Assembly: GCA_029865825.1 (NCBI GenBank)
Contig: JARXAQ010000034.1
Span: forward strand, 1 to 42,455
Length of the DNA: 42,455 nt
Source: Rhizobium sp.
GTDB taxonomy: Bacteria; Pseudomonadota; Alphaproteobacteria; Rhizobiales; Rhizobiaceae
Direction: 5' to 3'
In this document: positions 17,277 through 24,452 of the stretch, in pieces
Position numbering within the stretch: the first letter of the stretch is position 1
Layout: each line of letters begins with the position of its first letter
Notes under the pieces: generated by a model
The model's input: only the letters and a program-made list of their open reading frames with translations
The model's database searches: none
What the model was told of the DNA's origin: nothing
Made by a program: the position numbers and the translations under genes

Positions 17277-17555
17277 TTAGAAGTTTGCCCTGGCAGCCTC
17301 TGCAAGGATCATCTTGTCCAGGGTCAGATCCGAAACCGCGCGACGGAGGCGTGCGTTCTCGGTCTCCAACTCCTTCAAGCGCTTTACCTGATCGCCTTTC
17401 AGGCCTCGGTATTCTGCCCGCCAGCGGTAATATGTAACTTCCGTCACGCCTATCGACCGGATCGCCTCCGCCATCGATTTGCCGTGTGCATTCAGCACGT
17501 CAACCTGACGAAGCGTTGTGACGATCTCTTCCGCCTTGTGTCTTTTCACTGGCAT
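17277..17555 (-). CDS. IS3-family transposase OrfA
   Basis: This 92-residue protein starts at ATG 17555 (MPVKRHKAEEIVTTLRQV); the track start at 17585 adds ten residues. It has a helix-turn-helix (GVTEVTYYRWRAEYRG) and a leucine-rich coiled coil (LKELETENARLRRAVSDLTLDKMIL). Both are standard for the DNA-binding OrfA of IS407-like elements. It overlaps the start of the orfB frame near its stop codon, as needed for frameshift production of OrfAB. It is intact, but its partner orfB is not. Confidence 0.88.
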   Translation of the reverse strand: MPVKRHKAEEIVTTLRQVDVLNAHGKSMAEAIRSIGVTEVTYYRWRAEYRGLKGDQVKRLKELETENARLRRAVSDLTLDKMILAEAARANF

Positions 17556-17630
17556 TTCAATGTCCTTCTGCGGCTCATAAGCCATACTTCAAAAAGGACC
17601 ACTTTTCAGGGGGCAAACCAGCACCTCAGT

Positions 17631-18470
17631 CTATATGCTTCCAATGCGACGTTCCACGCCAACAGTTTCGAAGAACCGTCCTATACAGATTGCTACATGC
17701 GAAGGGTCTTCCCAATGGGGATTGTGCCCGAACCCCTTCAGGAGGACTGTCCTTGCATCGGGCAACACGCTCGCAAGAGCGACGCGATGGGCCGCATCGA
17801 AAAGCATGTCATCGCTACCGGCTATGCAGAGGACCGGTTGCGAAATCCGGTCTGCAATTTCCGTCAAATCAAGCCGGGAAAATCCTGCGAGTATGCCTTT
17901 CCAGATGCGGGATGGAATTGCCGCAGCCTCGCGGCTCAGGGGGTCGAGGAACGATCGATCGACGGGATGCGGACCGGCATGCCAGACGTCGAAAAAGGGG
18001 GCGGCGGGATCGATCGGATCGATAAGCTGCCGGATGGCTTGCGTGATCGGATCGCTCTCCGGGAAGGCCGGCCGTAACGTTGCCGAGATCAGAACCAGGG
18101 CCTCGACCACTCCTGGCAGCCGCTCCGCCAGCACCATGCCGACCATCGCCCCCATGGAATGCCCGATCACGAGGCAACGGTCGATGCCGAGGGTGACCAG
18201 CAAGGCGGCGATGTCATCGGCGAAATCGCCGACCGTCAGGCCATCACCGGCGACGGACGCGCCATGGCCCGGCAGGTCGGGAACGATCAGGCGGTGCGCC
18301 TCAACGTACGGCTCCAGCAGCGAGAAGCTGCGACTGGAGTCCGAATAGCCGTGCAGGAGCAGAAGCACCGGCCCCTGCCCTCCGCTATCGATAAAAGCCA
18401 TCGACCGGCCGTCTGGCAAACTCAGAGAACGTTTGCGCCCCGCCCAGCCTTGCTGGTCGATCGGCGTCAC
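17631..18470 (-). CDS. Alpha/beta hydrolase coupled to the choline-binding protein gene
   Basis: This 279-residue protein starts with GTG overlapping the stop of the upstream gene (GTGA), so it is translationally coupled to choX. The core shows LLLLHGYSDSS, the nucleophile elbow GHSMG (Ser about 105) and the terminal His in GFGHNPHWEDP. A Ser nucleophile suggests an esterase, lipase or C-C hydrolase. Coupling to a choline-binding protein suggests it may release choline from an ester, which is inference only. The stop codon is 11 bases from the IS3 end, so the last residues or downstream genes may have been altered by that insertion. Confidence 0.85.
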   Translation of the reverse strand: MTPIDQQGWAGRKRSLSLPDGRSMAFIDSGGQGPVLLLLHGYSDSSRSFSLLEPYVEAHRLIVPDLPGHGASVAGDGLTVGDFADDIAALLVTLGIDRCLVIGHSMGAMVGMVLAERLPGVVEALVLISATLRPAFPESDPITQAIRQLIDPIDPAAPFFDVWHAGPHPVDRSFLDPLSREAAAIPSRIWKGILAGFSRLDLTEIADRISQPVLCIAGSDDMLFDAAHRVALASVLPDARTVLLKGFGHNPHWEDPSHVAICIGRFFETVGVERRIGSI

Positions 18471-19405
18471 AGGAAAAGCTTCGCCTTCACCATGTCCCGG
18501 CCGCTCTTGCCGTCGAAACCGGTGACGCCATCAAGCCATGAGTCGAGCCGCTGCGGCTCGTCCACCAGCGCCTTCATCGCCGCCTCTTCGGGTGAAAGAC
18601 CGTTCGTCATCAGATAGCCCATACCCTTGTTTTCGAAGTCGATGTCGAAGGTGAGATTGGTCAGCAGCTTTGCGACGTTCGGGCATTCCTGGAGATAACC
18701 CTTGCGCACCTGCGTCGAGACGGTAGCGGCGCCGAAATCCGGGCCGTAGAACTTGTCGCCACCGGCCAGATACCGGATATCGAGCGCCGTGTTCATCGGG
18801 TGCGGCGCCCAGCCCTGGAAAACGATGAATTCCTTATTCTTGGCGTGACGCTGCACTTCGGCCAGCATGCCCTGTTCGCTCGATTCCACCACTTCCCAGC
18901 CATCAAGGCCGAGAGCGGGGTCTTTAGTCGCGTCGATCATCAACTGGTTCGAGCCGGGCTCGATGCCGTAGAGTTTCTTTTCAAACTGGTCGGGGAATTT
19001 CTGCAGATCGGCGAAATCCTTGACGCCAGCCTCCCAGACGTAAGTCGGTACGGCAAAGGTGTATTTCGCGCCCTTGAGATTGGTCACGACGTCCTCGACC
19101 GATCCGTCGTCCTTATAGGGCTTGTAGTAGGCCACCATCGCCGGATCCCAATAACCGAGGAAGACGTCGAGATCCTTGTTCTTGAGGCTGAGATAGATCA
19201 CGTCGATGCCAAGAAGAGAACTTTGCGGCTCATAGCCCAGCGCTTTCAGGAGCGTTAGCGCGATGCCGGTGGTGAAGGCCAGGTCGTTCCAGCCTGGTTC
19301 GGCCATCCGGACGACCTTGCAGGTTTCTGGGTCAGCGGCAAGTGCGGGGAGTGCGACAGTGCCGAGAAGTATGGAAAGCATACCTGTCTTCAAATGCTGT
19401 ATCAT
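18467..19405 (-). CDS. choX: Choline ABC transporter substrate-binding protein
   Basis: This 312-residue protein starts at ATG 19405 after GGGGAGAAG. The signal peptide is MLSILLGTVALPALAADPE. The OpuAC-type domain carries the aromatic cage expected for quaternary amines: Trp39 (EPGWNDL), Trp86 (GYWDPAM), Tyr122 (PTYVWEAG) and Trp199 (FQGWAPHP), plus the Asn in GSNQ. This arrangement matches Sinorhizobium ChoX more closely than ProX. The permease and ATPase (choW, choV) are absent here; the IS3 element lies where downstream genes might be expected. A BetI-like regulator is divergent. Confidence 0.88.
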   Translation of the reverse strand: MIQHLKTGMLSILLGTVALPALAADPETCKVVRMAEPGWNDLAFTTGIALTLLKALGYEPQSSLLGIDVIYLSLKNKDLDVFLGYWDPAMVAYYKPYKDDGSVEDVVTNLKGAKYTFAVPTYVWEAGVKDFADLQKFPDQFEKKLYGIEPGSNQLMIDATKDPALGLDGWEVVESSEQGMLAEVQRHAKNKEFIVFQGWAPHPMNTALDIRYLAGGDKFYGPDFGAATVSTQVRKGYLQECPNVAKLLTNLTFDIDFENKGMGYLMTNGLSPEEAAMKALVDEPQRLDSWLDGVTGFDGKSGRDMVKAKLFL

Positions 19406-19442
19406 CGCACTTCTCCCCTGGATTGACCCTTTAGTCATTTAA

Positions 19443-19458
19443 TTGACCACTGGGTCAA
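19443..19458. promoter_or_regulatory. Putative BetI operator between choX and betI
   Basis: TTGACC-ACTG-GGTCAA is a perfect 6-base inverted repeat, with a third TTGACC copy 20 bases away at 19423-19428. It lies in the 108-base divergent region and covers the likely promoter boxes of both genes: TTGACC-N17-TCTTTA on plus, TTGACC-N17-ACTAAA on minus. A TetR-type repressor bound here would shut both directions. Confidence 0.6.
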
Positions 19459-19513
19459 CAATTGATCTTTACGGGAGAATTGTCAATGGTGGGGGACACG
19501 AACGGACATAGGC

Positions 19514-20095
19514 ATGAAACTTACGAAAATCAGCGCAATCCGCCGCAAGGAACTGCGGCAGGCAGCATTCGAGGTTCTCCAGCGGGAAGGCATGGCCGGC
19601 GCGACGCTTGAAAAAGTCGCAATCCATGCCGGAGCCTCGAAGGGCATCGTACTCCACTACTTCCACAACAAGCAGGAGCTTTTCGAACATGCCATGCGCG
19701 AAGCAAATGTCGCGCTGGGCCAAGCCGTTGTCGCGCGGCTGAAACGCGCTACGACTGCCTATGAAAGGCTGGACGCCATCATCGAGGGCAACTTCGAGGA
19801 GCGTTTCTTCCAGCCATCAATCTGCCATGCCTGGCTTTCGCTCTGTGCCGAGGTGCCACGCGAGCCCAAGCTCGCCCGCATTCAGGCGGTGATCCACGCC
19901 CGCATGCGCTCTAACTTGATGTCAGCCCTCGTACACCTCCTGCCCCGCAGTGAATGCGAGGCGGTTGCCCTGACTGTCACATCCTTGATCGACGGGCTCT
20001 GGCTGCGCGCCGGACTGCAATCGGAACGTCTTACTCGCGACAAAGCTCTTGCGCAGGTACGGGACTATATCGACCATCGCATTCCTCGACGCTAA
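19514..20095 (+). CDS. betI: BetI-like TetR-family regulator of choline genes
   Basis: This 193-residue protein has the TetR helix-turn-helix near residues 25-60 (LEKVAIHAGASKGIVLHYFHNKQEL) and a ligand domain ending IDGLWLRAG, the pattern and length of BetI. BetI represses choline-to-betaine genes and responds to choline. The betA/betB genes are not in the window. Divergence from choX with a palindrome between them supports control of choline uptake. The sequence CTAAAATTTTAG overlaps the stop codon and is a 12-base palindrome. Confidence 0.85.
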   Translation: MKLTKISAIRRKELRQAAFEVLQREGMAGATLEKVAIHAGASKGIVLHYFHNKQELFEHAMREANVALGQAVVARLKRATTAYERLDAIIEGNFEERFFQPSICHAWLSLCAEVPREPKLARIQAVIHARMRSNLMSALVHLLPRSECEAVALTVTSLIDGLWLRAGLQSERLTRDKALAQVRDYIDHRIPRR

Positions 20096-20225
20096 AATTT
20101 TAGTCACTAAGACGTGGCGTTTTTCTATCAGGTCCGGAATTGCCGCCTTGAAGGGATCGAACCGGCGACCCGATCGGCACTGTGCGCCACGAAACTGCCA
20201 ACGAGTTACGCAAAAATACCAATTG

Positions 20226-21479
20226 CTAATCCGCGCACGTGCCGAGGATCGGCGACATCAGCTTTATGTGGGCATCAACCCGTTCCAATACTTTATTGGG
20301 GAGAACAGCTCGTTCAGGCAGAGACCACCAAGACTGGTTGACGCGCTCGACCGTCTCCGTAACAGCCTTCAGCACAGCAGCTTCCGGCAGTCGCGCACGA
20401 TGAGCGAAGACTTTCCATCGCTGGGCGTTCATTGCCTTGAACGGCCTTTCACCGGCCAGCGACAGTGCCATGGCGTCCGACGGAATGTAAGGGACGGTCG
20501 AGAGCACATCATAGACCGGGGCGAGTGCCGGCTTGTCGCCCTTCCCATGATAAATCAGCGACCAATTCTTGAGGTGCATGTCGCCATTTCCTGTCAGCAC
20601 AGCCAAAGCCAGTCGTCGGACGAACTCGAGGGCTGCCGCTGAAGAAACGGCGACCCCAAGAGCCGCAGCGATATCATGATAGGCGGCACCCTCATATTTT
20701 CGAGACGGATAGACGCCGAATACCTGAGCGAAATCTTCGATATGGACGCGCTCACCACCGGCAACCCGATCGAAACGTTTGACGAGGAGGACTTTGCCAT
20801 CGGACAGCGTCTCAAACTCCGCCGGGATACCCTCGAACTGCGATTGTTCCACGAGCTCGCGTTCCGGCACGTCCATACCAATCGCTTCGGCCAATGCGAG
20901 ATTTGCAAATTCGTTTTCTGAGACACCGGGAAATGATGTCGATGGAAACTTGGCGATATATGAACCTTGCTCGTCGCCTAAGGGGATCGTCAGACCGCCG
21001 CCCTTGCCTGTGTTTTTGATAACGGAGAGTTTCATCTGCACACCGGCGAGCGAAAACCGGGCCTTTGGTCTGGAGGTTGTCAAACCTTCACTATGAGCAC
21101 CGGCCCCTTCGCTTGATACAATTCGGACAGCCCCCGGCAGATCCGACCCGAGTGCTGCAAGCAAATCGAAATCATTTCCTGCTCGCACATTACCTGAATG
21201 GTGCTTCTCCATCGCCTCGCGCAGTTTATCCTCTGGAAGAAGGTTCGCGAAGAACGATGGCAAAGCCCTTGCGACAGGCTTCGGGTCCTTCCGCAATCCT
21301 CCATGTGCCGCGCGAAATGACAGACTGAGCACTGGGAAACCACCCGTCTGACGATAGCTCTCCTCGAAGCTGAACGCGTTGAAGTCTCCTGGCGTCCTCA
21401 CGATCATACCGACCTTCAGGTCATTCAGCAGCACGTCAAGTGAGATTATGGACCTTGGATCAAGAGGCGTATCAGACAT
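20226..21479 (-). CDS. hipA: HipA-type serine/threonine kinase toxin
   Basis: This protein is 417 residues when started at ATG 21479 (TGAGGGTG upstream); the track start is GTG 21488. The N-terminal HipA domain has LPSFFANLLPEDKLREAM. The kinase part shows FSLAGVQMKLSV (ATP site), LLVKRFDR, the catalytic GNGDMHLKNWS (Asp about 300) and the metal-binding APVYDVLST (Asp about 324). All active-site motifs are intact. HipA kinases phosphorylate targets such as glutamyl-tRNA synthetase and slow growth; the target here is unknown. It overlaps hipB by 8 bases. Confidence 0.92.
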   Translation of the reverse strand: MSDTPLDPRSIISLDVLLNDLKVGMIVRTPGDFNAFSFEESYRQTGGFPVLSLSFRAAHGGLRKDPKPVARALPSFFANLLPEDKLREAMEKHHSGNVRAGNDFDLLAALGSDLPGAVRIVSSEGAGAHSEGLTTSRPKARFSLAGVQMKLSVIKNTGKGGGLTIPLGDEQGSYIAKFPSTSFPGVSENEFANLALAEAIGMDVPERELVEQSQFEGIPAEFETLSDGKVLLVKRFDRVAGGERVHIEDFAQVFGVYPSRKYEGAAYHDIAAALGVAVSSAAALEFVRRLALAVLTGNGDMHLKNWSLIYHGKGDKPALAPVYDVLSTVPYIPSDAMALSLAGERPFKAMNAQRWKVFAHRARLPEAAVLKAVTETVERVNQSWWSLPERAVLPNKVLERVDAHIKLMSPILGTCAD

Positions 21480-21783
21480 TGCCATCACCCTCAGGACTGG
21501 CTACGAAAGCAGGAAGATCATCTTCGGCGCCACCTGGCTGCAGTAAAGCTTCGACTGCTGGGACCATGGCTTGCGGTATCAGCATCAGTTCCAGGCCGAG
21601 CGCACGACCAATGTTGATCAGTGTGGTCGTCCGGGCAGCGCTGGCTCCAGCCTCAATCTCGCGGTACCGCGGACGCGATATACCCGCCATATCCGCAACC
21701 TGCTCCTGGGTGAGGCCCAAAGCCTTGCGCGACGTCTTGAGTAGCCGCCCGATGTCCTGAAGAGCCTCCGGTTCCGACTTCAT
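21472..21783 (-). CDS. hipB: HipB-type XRE antitoxin
   Basis: This 103-residue protein has a Cro/C1 helix-turn-helix (LGLTQEQVADMAGISRPRYREIEAG) followed by TLINIGRALGLEL and a short disordered tail, the standard shape of HipB. It precedes hipA in the operon and overlaps it, so antitoxin is made first. It would bind HipA and repress the operon through the palindrome just upstream. Confidence 0.88.
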   Translation of the reverse strand: MKSEPEALQDIGRLLKTSRKALGLTQEQVADMAGISRPRYREIEAGASAARTTTLINIGRALGLELMLIPQAMVPAVEALLQPGGAEDDLPAFVASPEGDGNV

Positions 21784-21800
21784 TTGACACCTTAACGTTT

Positions 21801-21821
21801 CATATCTCTCATTATGATATG
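21801..21821. promoter_or_regulatory. Putative HipB operator
   Basis: CATATC-N9-GATATG is a perfect inverted repeat 18 bases upstream of hipB, with a further half-site ACATATC at 21825-21831. It resembles the TATCC-N8-GGATA operators of E. coli hipBA in layout, so autoregulation is likely. Confidence 0.55.
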
Positions 21822-21936
21822 TTTACATATCTCTCGCTACCTACGGATGTCAAGCCAGGTGATGCTAATAGGGATCATTTGGCATCAAAAGATCTTCTTA
21901 CGGATCATTTTTCCTCTACTACTAGGACGTTAGGCA

Positions 21937-22174
21937 ATTTGGTCACCAAAACTGGAAGCACACCCGCGTTACACGCCGCACGGATCGCATAATCTCAGCG
22001 ATACCCTGGCAACGCATATCCTCAAGCAGACCGGATCGTATGAGCAGGCGAGCTATGCCATCTAGGACACACCAGATGTCGTAAAGCATACGGTCGCTTC
22101 CTGCCGCAGGAGAAAGCGGCACTTGCGGCGAAAATCCTCAATCAGGTTTCGGAAGCCGCACAGCCACTCGGATG
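21937..22174 (+). pseudogene. Tyrosine recombinase (phage-type integrase), C-terminal remnant
   Basis: This is not in the ORF track because it is broken. One frame reads HPRYTPHGSHNLSDTLATHI and continues LKQTGSYEQASYAI, which matches the HxLR...T..H region of tyrosine recombinases with the R-box arginine apparently lost. A TAG stop and a frameshift follow. Another frame then gives YGRFLPQEKAALAAKILNQV to a TGA at 22172-22174, the usual end of such integrases. The N-terminal domains are missing. It indicates a former integrated element around hipBA. Confidence 0.75.
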
Positions 22175-22181
22175 AATGGCT

Positions 22182-22240
22182 GACCCTGACGTCCAGGCAG
22201 ATGCGGAAACAATCTTCGCATCTGACTGGACGTCAGGGTC
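22182..22240. repeat. Long inverted repeat directly after the recombinase remnant
   Basis: GACCCTGACGTCCAG-g-CAGATGCG and CGCATCTG-a-CTGGACGTCAGGGTC form 24-base arms with a single mismatch around the 11-base loop GAAACAATCTT. It begins 8 bases past the recombinase stop. No T-run follows, so it is not a typical terminator; its role is unknown. Confidence 0.85.
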
Positions 22241-22589
22241 TTTGACTTCAACGGCTTCGAATCGTCGCCTCGCAATTTTTTGGCTACGCCTCTGATTTAT
22301 AAGCGCTACGCTCCTTGTCAAAGCTGGTTAGATGCGCGTGCTTACAAGCCAGTGAGAAACGCGACACTGGCTCTGCCGATCATTCCGATCTGAGCGGCAG
22401 ACCCGCTTGCAAGATCAGAGCGCGGCGGGTGGGCAACACCTCTAGGCTTTAGCTTTGAGACTGGCTTTCGTCGTGTCGGCCATCGATGCTCATGCTCACT
22501 TCGCCCATGTGTTGGACATCGGCAGCAAACGCGTGGCGCAAGAGCCGGATATGTCATCGAAAATCCGAACAAGCCGCCCCAACCGGGCG
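22241..22589. other. Stretch without a recognised gene before the NDH-2 remnant
   Basis: About 350 bases. The overlapping ORFs (22342-22572 minus, 22455-22778 plus) show no domain. The missing first part of the NDH-2 gene should have been here, but I cannot recognise its FAD-binding motif. Confidence 0.45.
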
Positions 22590-23818
22590 ATCACCCACCG
22601 TGGAACCGGCGCAACCACAATCTTTTTCAGCCCTTGCTATACCAGGTCGCAACGGCCGCCCTGTCTCCAGCTGATATCTCCGAGCCGATACGACGAACAC
22701 TCGGACGGTATGGAAATGTGCGGGTCGTCATGGGCGAAGTGGTCTCTGTTGACAATGAAAATCGAGCCGTTCGACTGAAGGATGGCACGCACATCTCCTA
22801 TGATCGGCTCGTGCTTGCTACCGGATCGGATTACAACTATTTCGGCCACCAGGACTGGCAGCAGCACGCGCCCGGTTTGAAATCGATCCACGAAGCCCGG
22901 CAGATCCGCCACCGCCTTCTTCTGGCCTTCGAGAGGGCGGAACGCAGTCAGGACGAGGAGGAAAAGCGCCAGCTTCTGACCAGTGTGGTGATTGGCGGCG
23001 GACCGACAGGCGTCGAGATGGCGGGGGCAATTTCAGAGCTCGGACGGTTCATGATTGCCCGTGATTTTCGAACCCTGCGAGCGGATCATTTGCAAGTATT
23101 GCTGATTGAAGCCGGCCCGCGCGTCCTTGCGACTTTCCCGGAAAACCTCGCCGAGTATGCTGCAGAGCATCTTACGCGGATTGGCGTCGATATCCGTCTG
23201 AACACTGCGGTCGAGGCGATCATGCCTGATGGTGTGAGGATCTACGGCACCTTTCTGCCGGCGAGTTGCATCGTCTGGGGTGCCGGCGTGAAGGCATCAC
23301 TCGCCGCGAAATGGCTTGGTGTGTCACCAGGCCCTGGCGGCCGCTTGCAGGTTGCATCTGACCTCTCCGTCGAGGGGAAGGCCGGCATCTACGCGCTCGG
23401 GGATACCGCGCTCGCTCTAGATGGAGAGAGCAAACCGTTGCCGGCGCTCGCCCAGGTGGCCAAGCAACAGGGCGTTTTTCTTGGCAGGGCCTTGAAGTCA
23501 AACCTGCTGCGAGGCGAGCCAATCCCTGCCTTTCACTTCCACAATCGAGGCAACACCGCCGTTATCGGCAGAAATGCGGCTATCTTCGATTTCGGCTCCT
23601 GGCAGCTCAAGGGCCGGTCCGCCTGGTTGCTGTGGGCAATCGTACACGTCTACTTGCTGGTCAACTTCGAGAAGCGCCTTCTCGTCAGCATCCAGTGGAT
23701 CTGGCGTTATGCCACACGCCAGCGAGGTGCGCGCATCATTGATGAAGACAGTGTCTCCGAAGGCTCGTTGAGCCCAACCATTCCTTCCGTGAGATCGTGT
23801 GGAACTGTTGGCGAATGA
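22590..23818 (+). pseudogene. Type II NADH dehydrogenase, 5' end decayed
   Basis: The frame from 22604 reads NRRNHNLFQPLLYQVATAAL, the middle of an NDH-2. The NADH-binding motif VVIGGGPTGVEMAGAISE (about residue 120 of the track ORF), the second FAD motif IYALGDTA, and the membrane-associated C-terminus (VHVYLLVNFEKRLL) follow. The first 40 or so residues, with the FAD-binding GxGxxG, are missing. Just upstream, ATCACCCACCGTGGAACCGG looks like ATC ACC (A)CC GTG GAC CGG with two single-base insertions, so decay rather than a clean cut is visible. A short protein from TTG 22634 would lack FAD binding. Confidence 0.75.
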
Positions 23819-23825
23819 CTGGGTT
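23801..23825 (+). promoter_or_regulatory. EcfG (RpoE2)-type stress promoter, DUF892 gene
   Basis: GGAAC-N16-GGTT matches the -35/-10 layout of alphaproteobacterial general-stress promoters (GGAAC, 16-17 bases, CGTT-like). It ends 29 bases before the ATG of the ferritin-like gene and overlaps the end of the NDH-2 remnant. Confidence 0.6.
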
Positions 23826-23854
23826 TGGCACCAGCAACACAGGAGAGTTGAAGC

Positions 23855-24364
23855 ATGACAGAAGACAGACGCAGCTTGTTCGTCACCGGACTGAAGAACG
23901 CCCACGCCATGGAAAATCAAGCGCTCTCGATCATCAAGCCGCAGATCTCGCGGATTGAAAATTATCCGCAAGTTGCCAGGCGCCTTGAGGAACACTATCG
24001 CGAGACAGAGACACAGATGAAGCGTGTTGAAGACATCCTGGCAAGCCTTGATGAAGACAACTCCACGCTCAAGGATTGGATGCTCTCTGCCTCTGGCAGT
24101 ATGGCAGCACTGGGTCATTCGATGGCGGACGACGAGATCCTGAAGAATTCCTTTGCCAACTTCGCGTTTGAGCACTTCGAAATCGCAGCCTACAACTCTC
24201 TGTTGGTGATGGCCGAGATGGGCGGCTTTCAGGCCTCGATCGCGTCTCTTAAACAGAACCTCTCCGAAGAAGAAAGCATGGCTCGCTGGTTGAGCGACAA
24301 TTTGACAGAAGTGACAGCCGAATTTGTCGCTCGGCGCGAAGCCGGAGAGTCGGCAAAGGTATGA
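23855..24364 (+). CDS. DUF892 (YciE-like) ferritin-like protein
   Basis: This 169-residue all-alpha protein has the DUF892 pattern: an N-terminal LFVTGLKNAHAMENQAL helix, paired Glu and His residues in RLEEHYRETETQMKRVEDIL, and FEHFEIAAYNSLLVMAE. The Glu/His positions could hold a di-iron site of ferritin type. Members are induced by stress and their exact job is unclear. AGGAGA precedes the ATG. The upstream EcfG-type promoter and the neighbouring stress genes support a general-stress role. Confidence 0.87.
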   Translation: MTEDRRSLFVTGLKNAHAMENQALSIIKPQISRIENYPQVARRLEEHYRETETQMKRVEDILASLDEDNSTLKDWMLSASGSMAALGHSMADDEILKNSFANFAFEHFEIAAYNSLLVMAEMGGFQASIASLKQNLSEEESMARWLSDNLTEVTAEFVARREAGESAKV

Positions 24365-24381
24365 GGAAGATCTGGGGCGGG

Positions 24382-24406
24382 GGAACACCGCCTCAAGCCG
24401 GTGGTT
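24382..24406 (+). promoter_or_regulatory. EcfG-type stress promoter, SDR gene
   Basis: GGAAC-N16-GGTT lies between the DUF892 stop and the SDR start and ends 46 bases before the ATG. Spacing and boxes are identical in form to the promoter at 23801. Confidence 0.6.
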
Positions 24407-24452
24407 ACATTGGACATCGAAAACTCGAGGCAAAACCAACCGGAAAGAAACA

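Larger units (their letters stand above)
14721..17283 (-). pseudogene. IS3-family transposase OrfB, split by IS110 and frameshifted
   Basis: The 5' part (about 17283-16698) reads LSPARRRG, DHVTAELGVSERRACQILGQ, YGRYGYRRITAML and the first DDE segment YDFVDDRTHNGKKLR. It then shifts frame near 16850 and resumes as DVIDEFTRECVAIRV up to HIRSDN. The 3' part (15049-14721) reads GPEFIAKALREW, then the catalytic-Glu segment GSPWENGYCESFNSKLRDE and HYNTVRRHSSLNYKPPAPE. Joining across the insertion restores RSDNGPEFIA in frame. The integrase core is therefore recognisable but cannot make an active protein. Confidence 0.85.
14688..17620 (-). mobile_element. IS3-family element (IS407-like), interrupted by an IS110 element
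   Basis: The ends TGGCCTGCCCCATG at 14688 and, inverted, TGGTTTGCCCCCTG at 17620 match at 11 of 14 positions and are typical IS3-family terminal repeats. Inside are orfA (17277-17555) and a split orfB on the minus strand. Removing the IS110 insertion leaves about 1.28 kb, a normal size. The flanks (AAAG on the left, GCAC on the right) show no target duplication, so one side may have recombined. The orfB frameshift and the insertion make this copy inactive. Confidence 0.8.
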
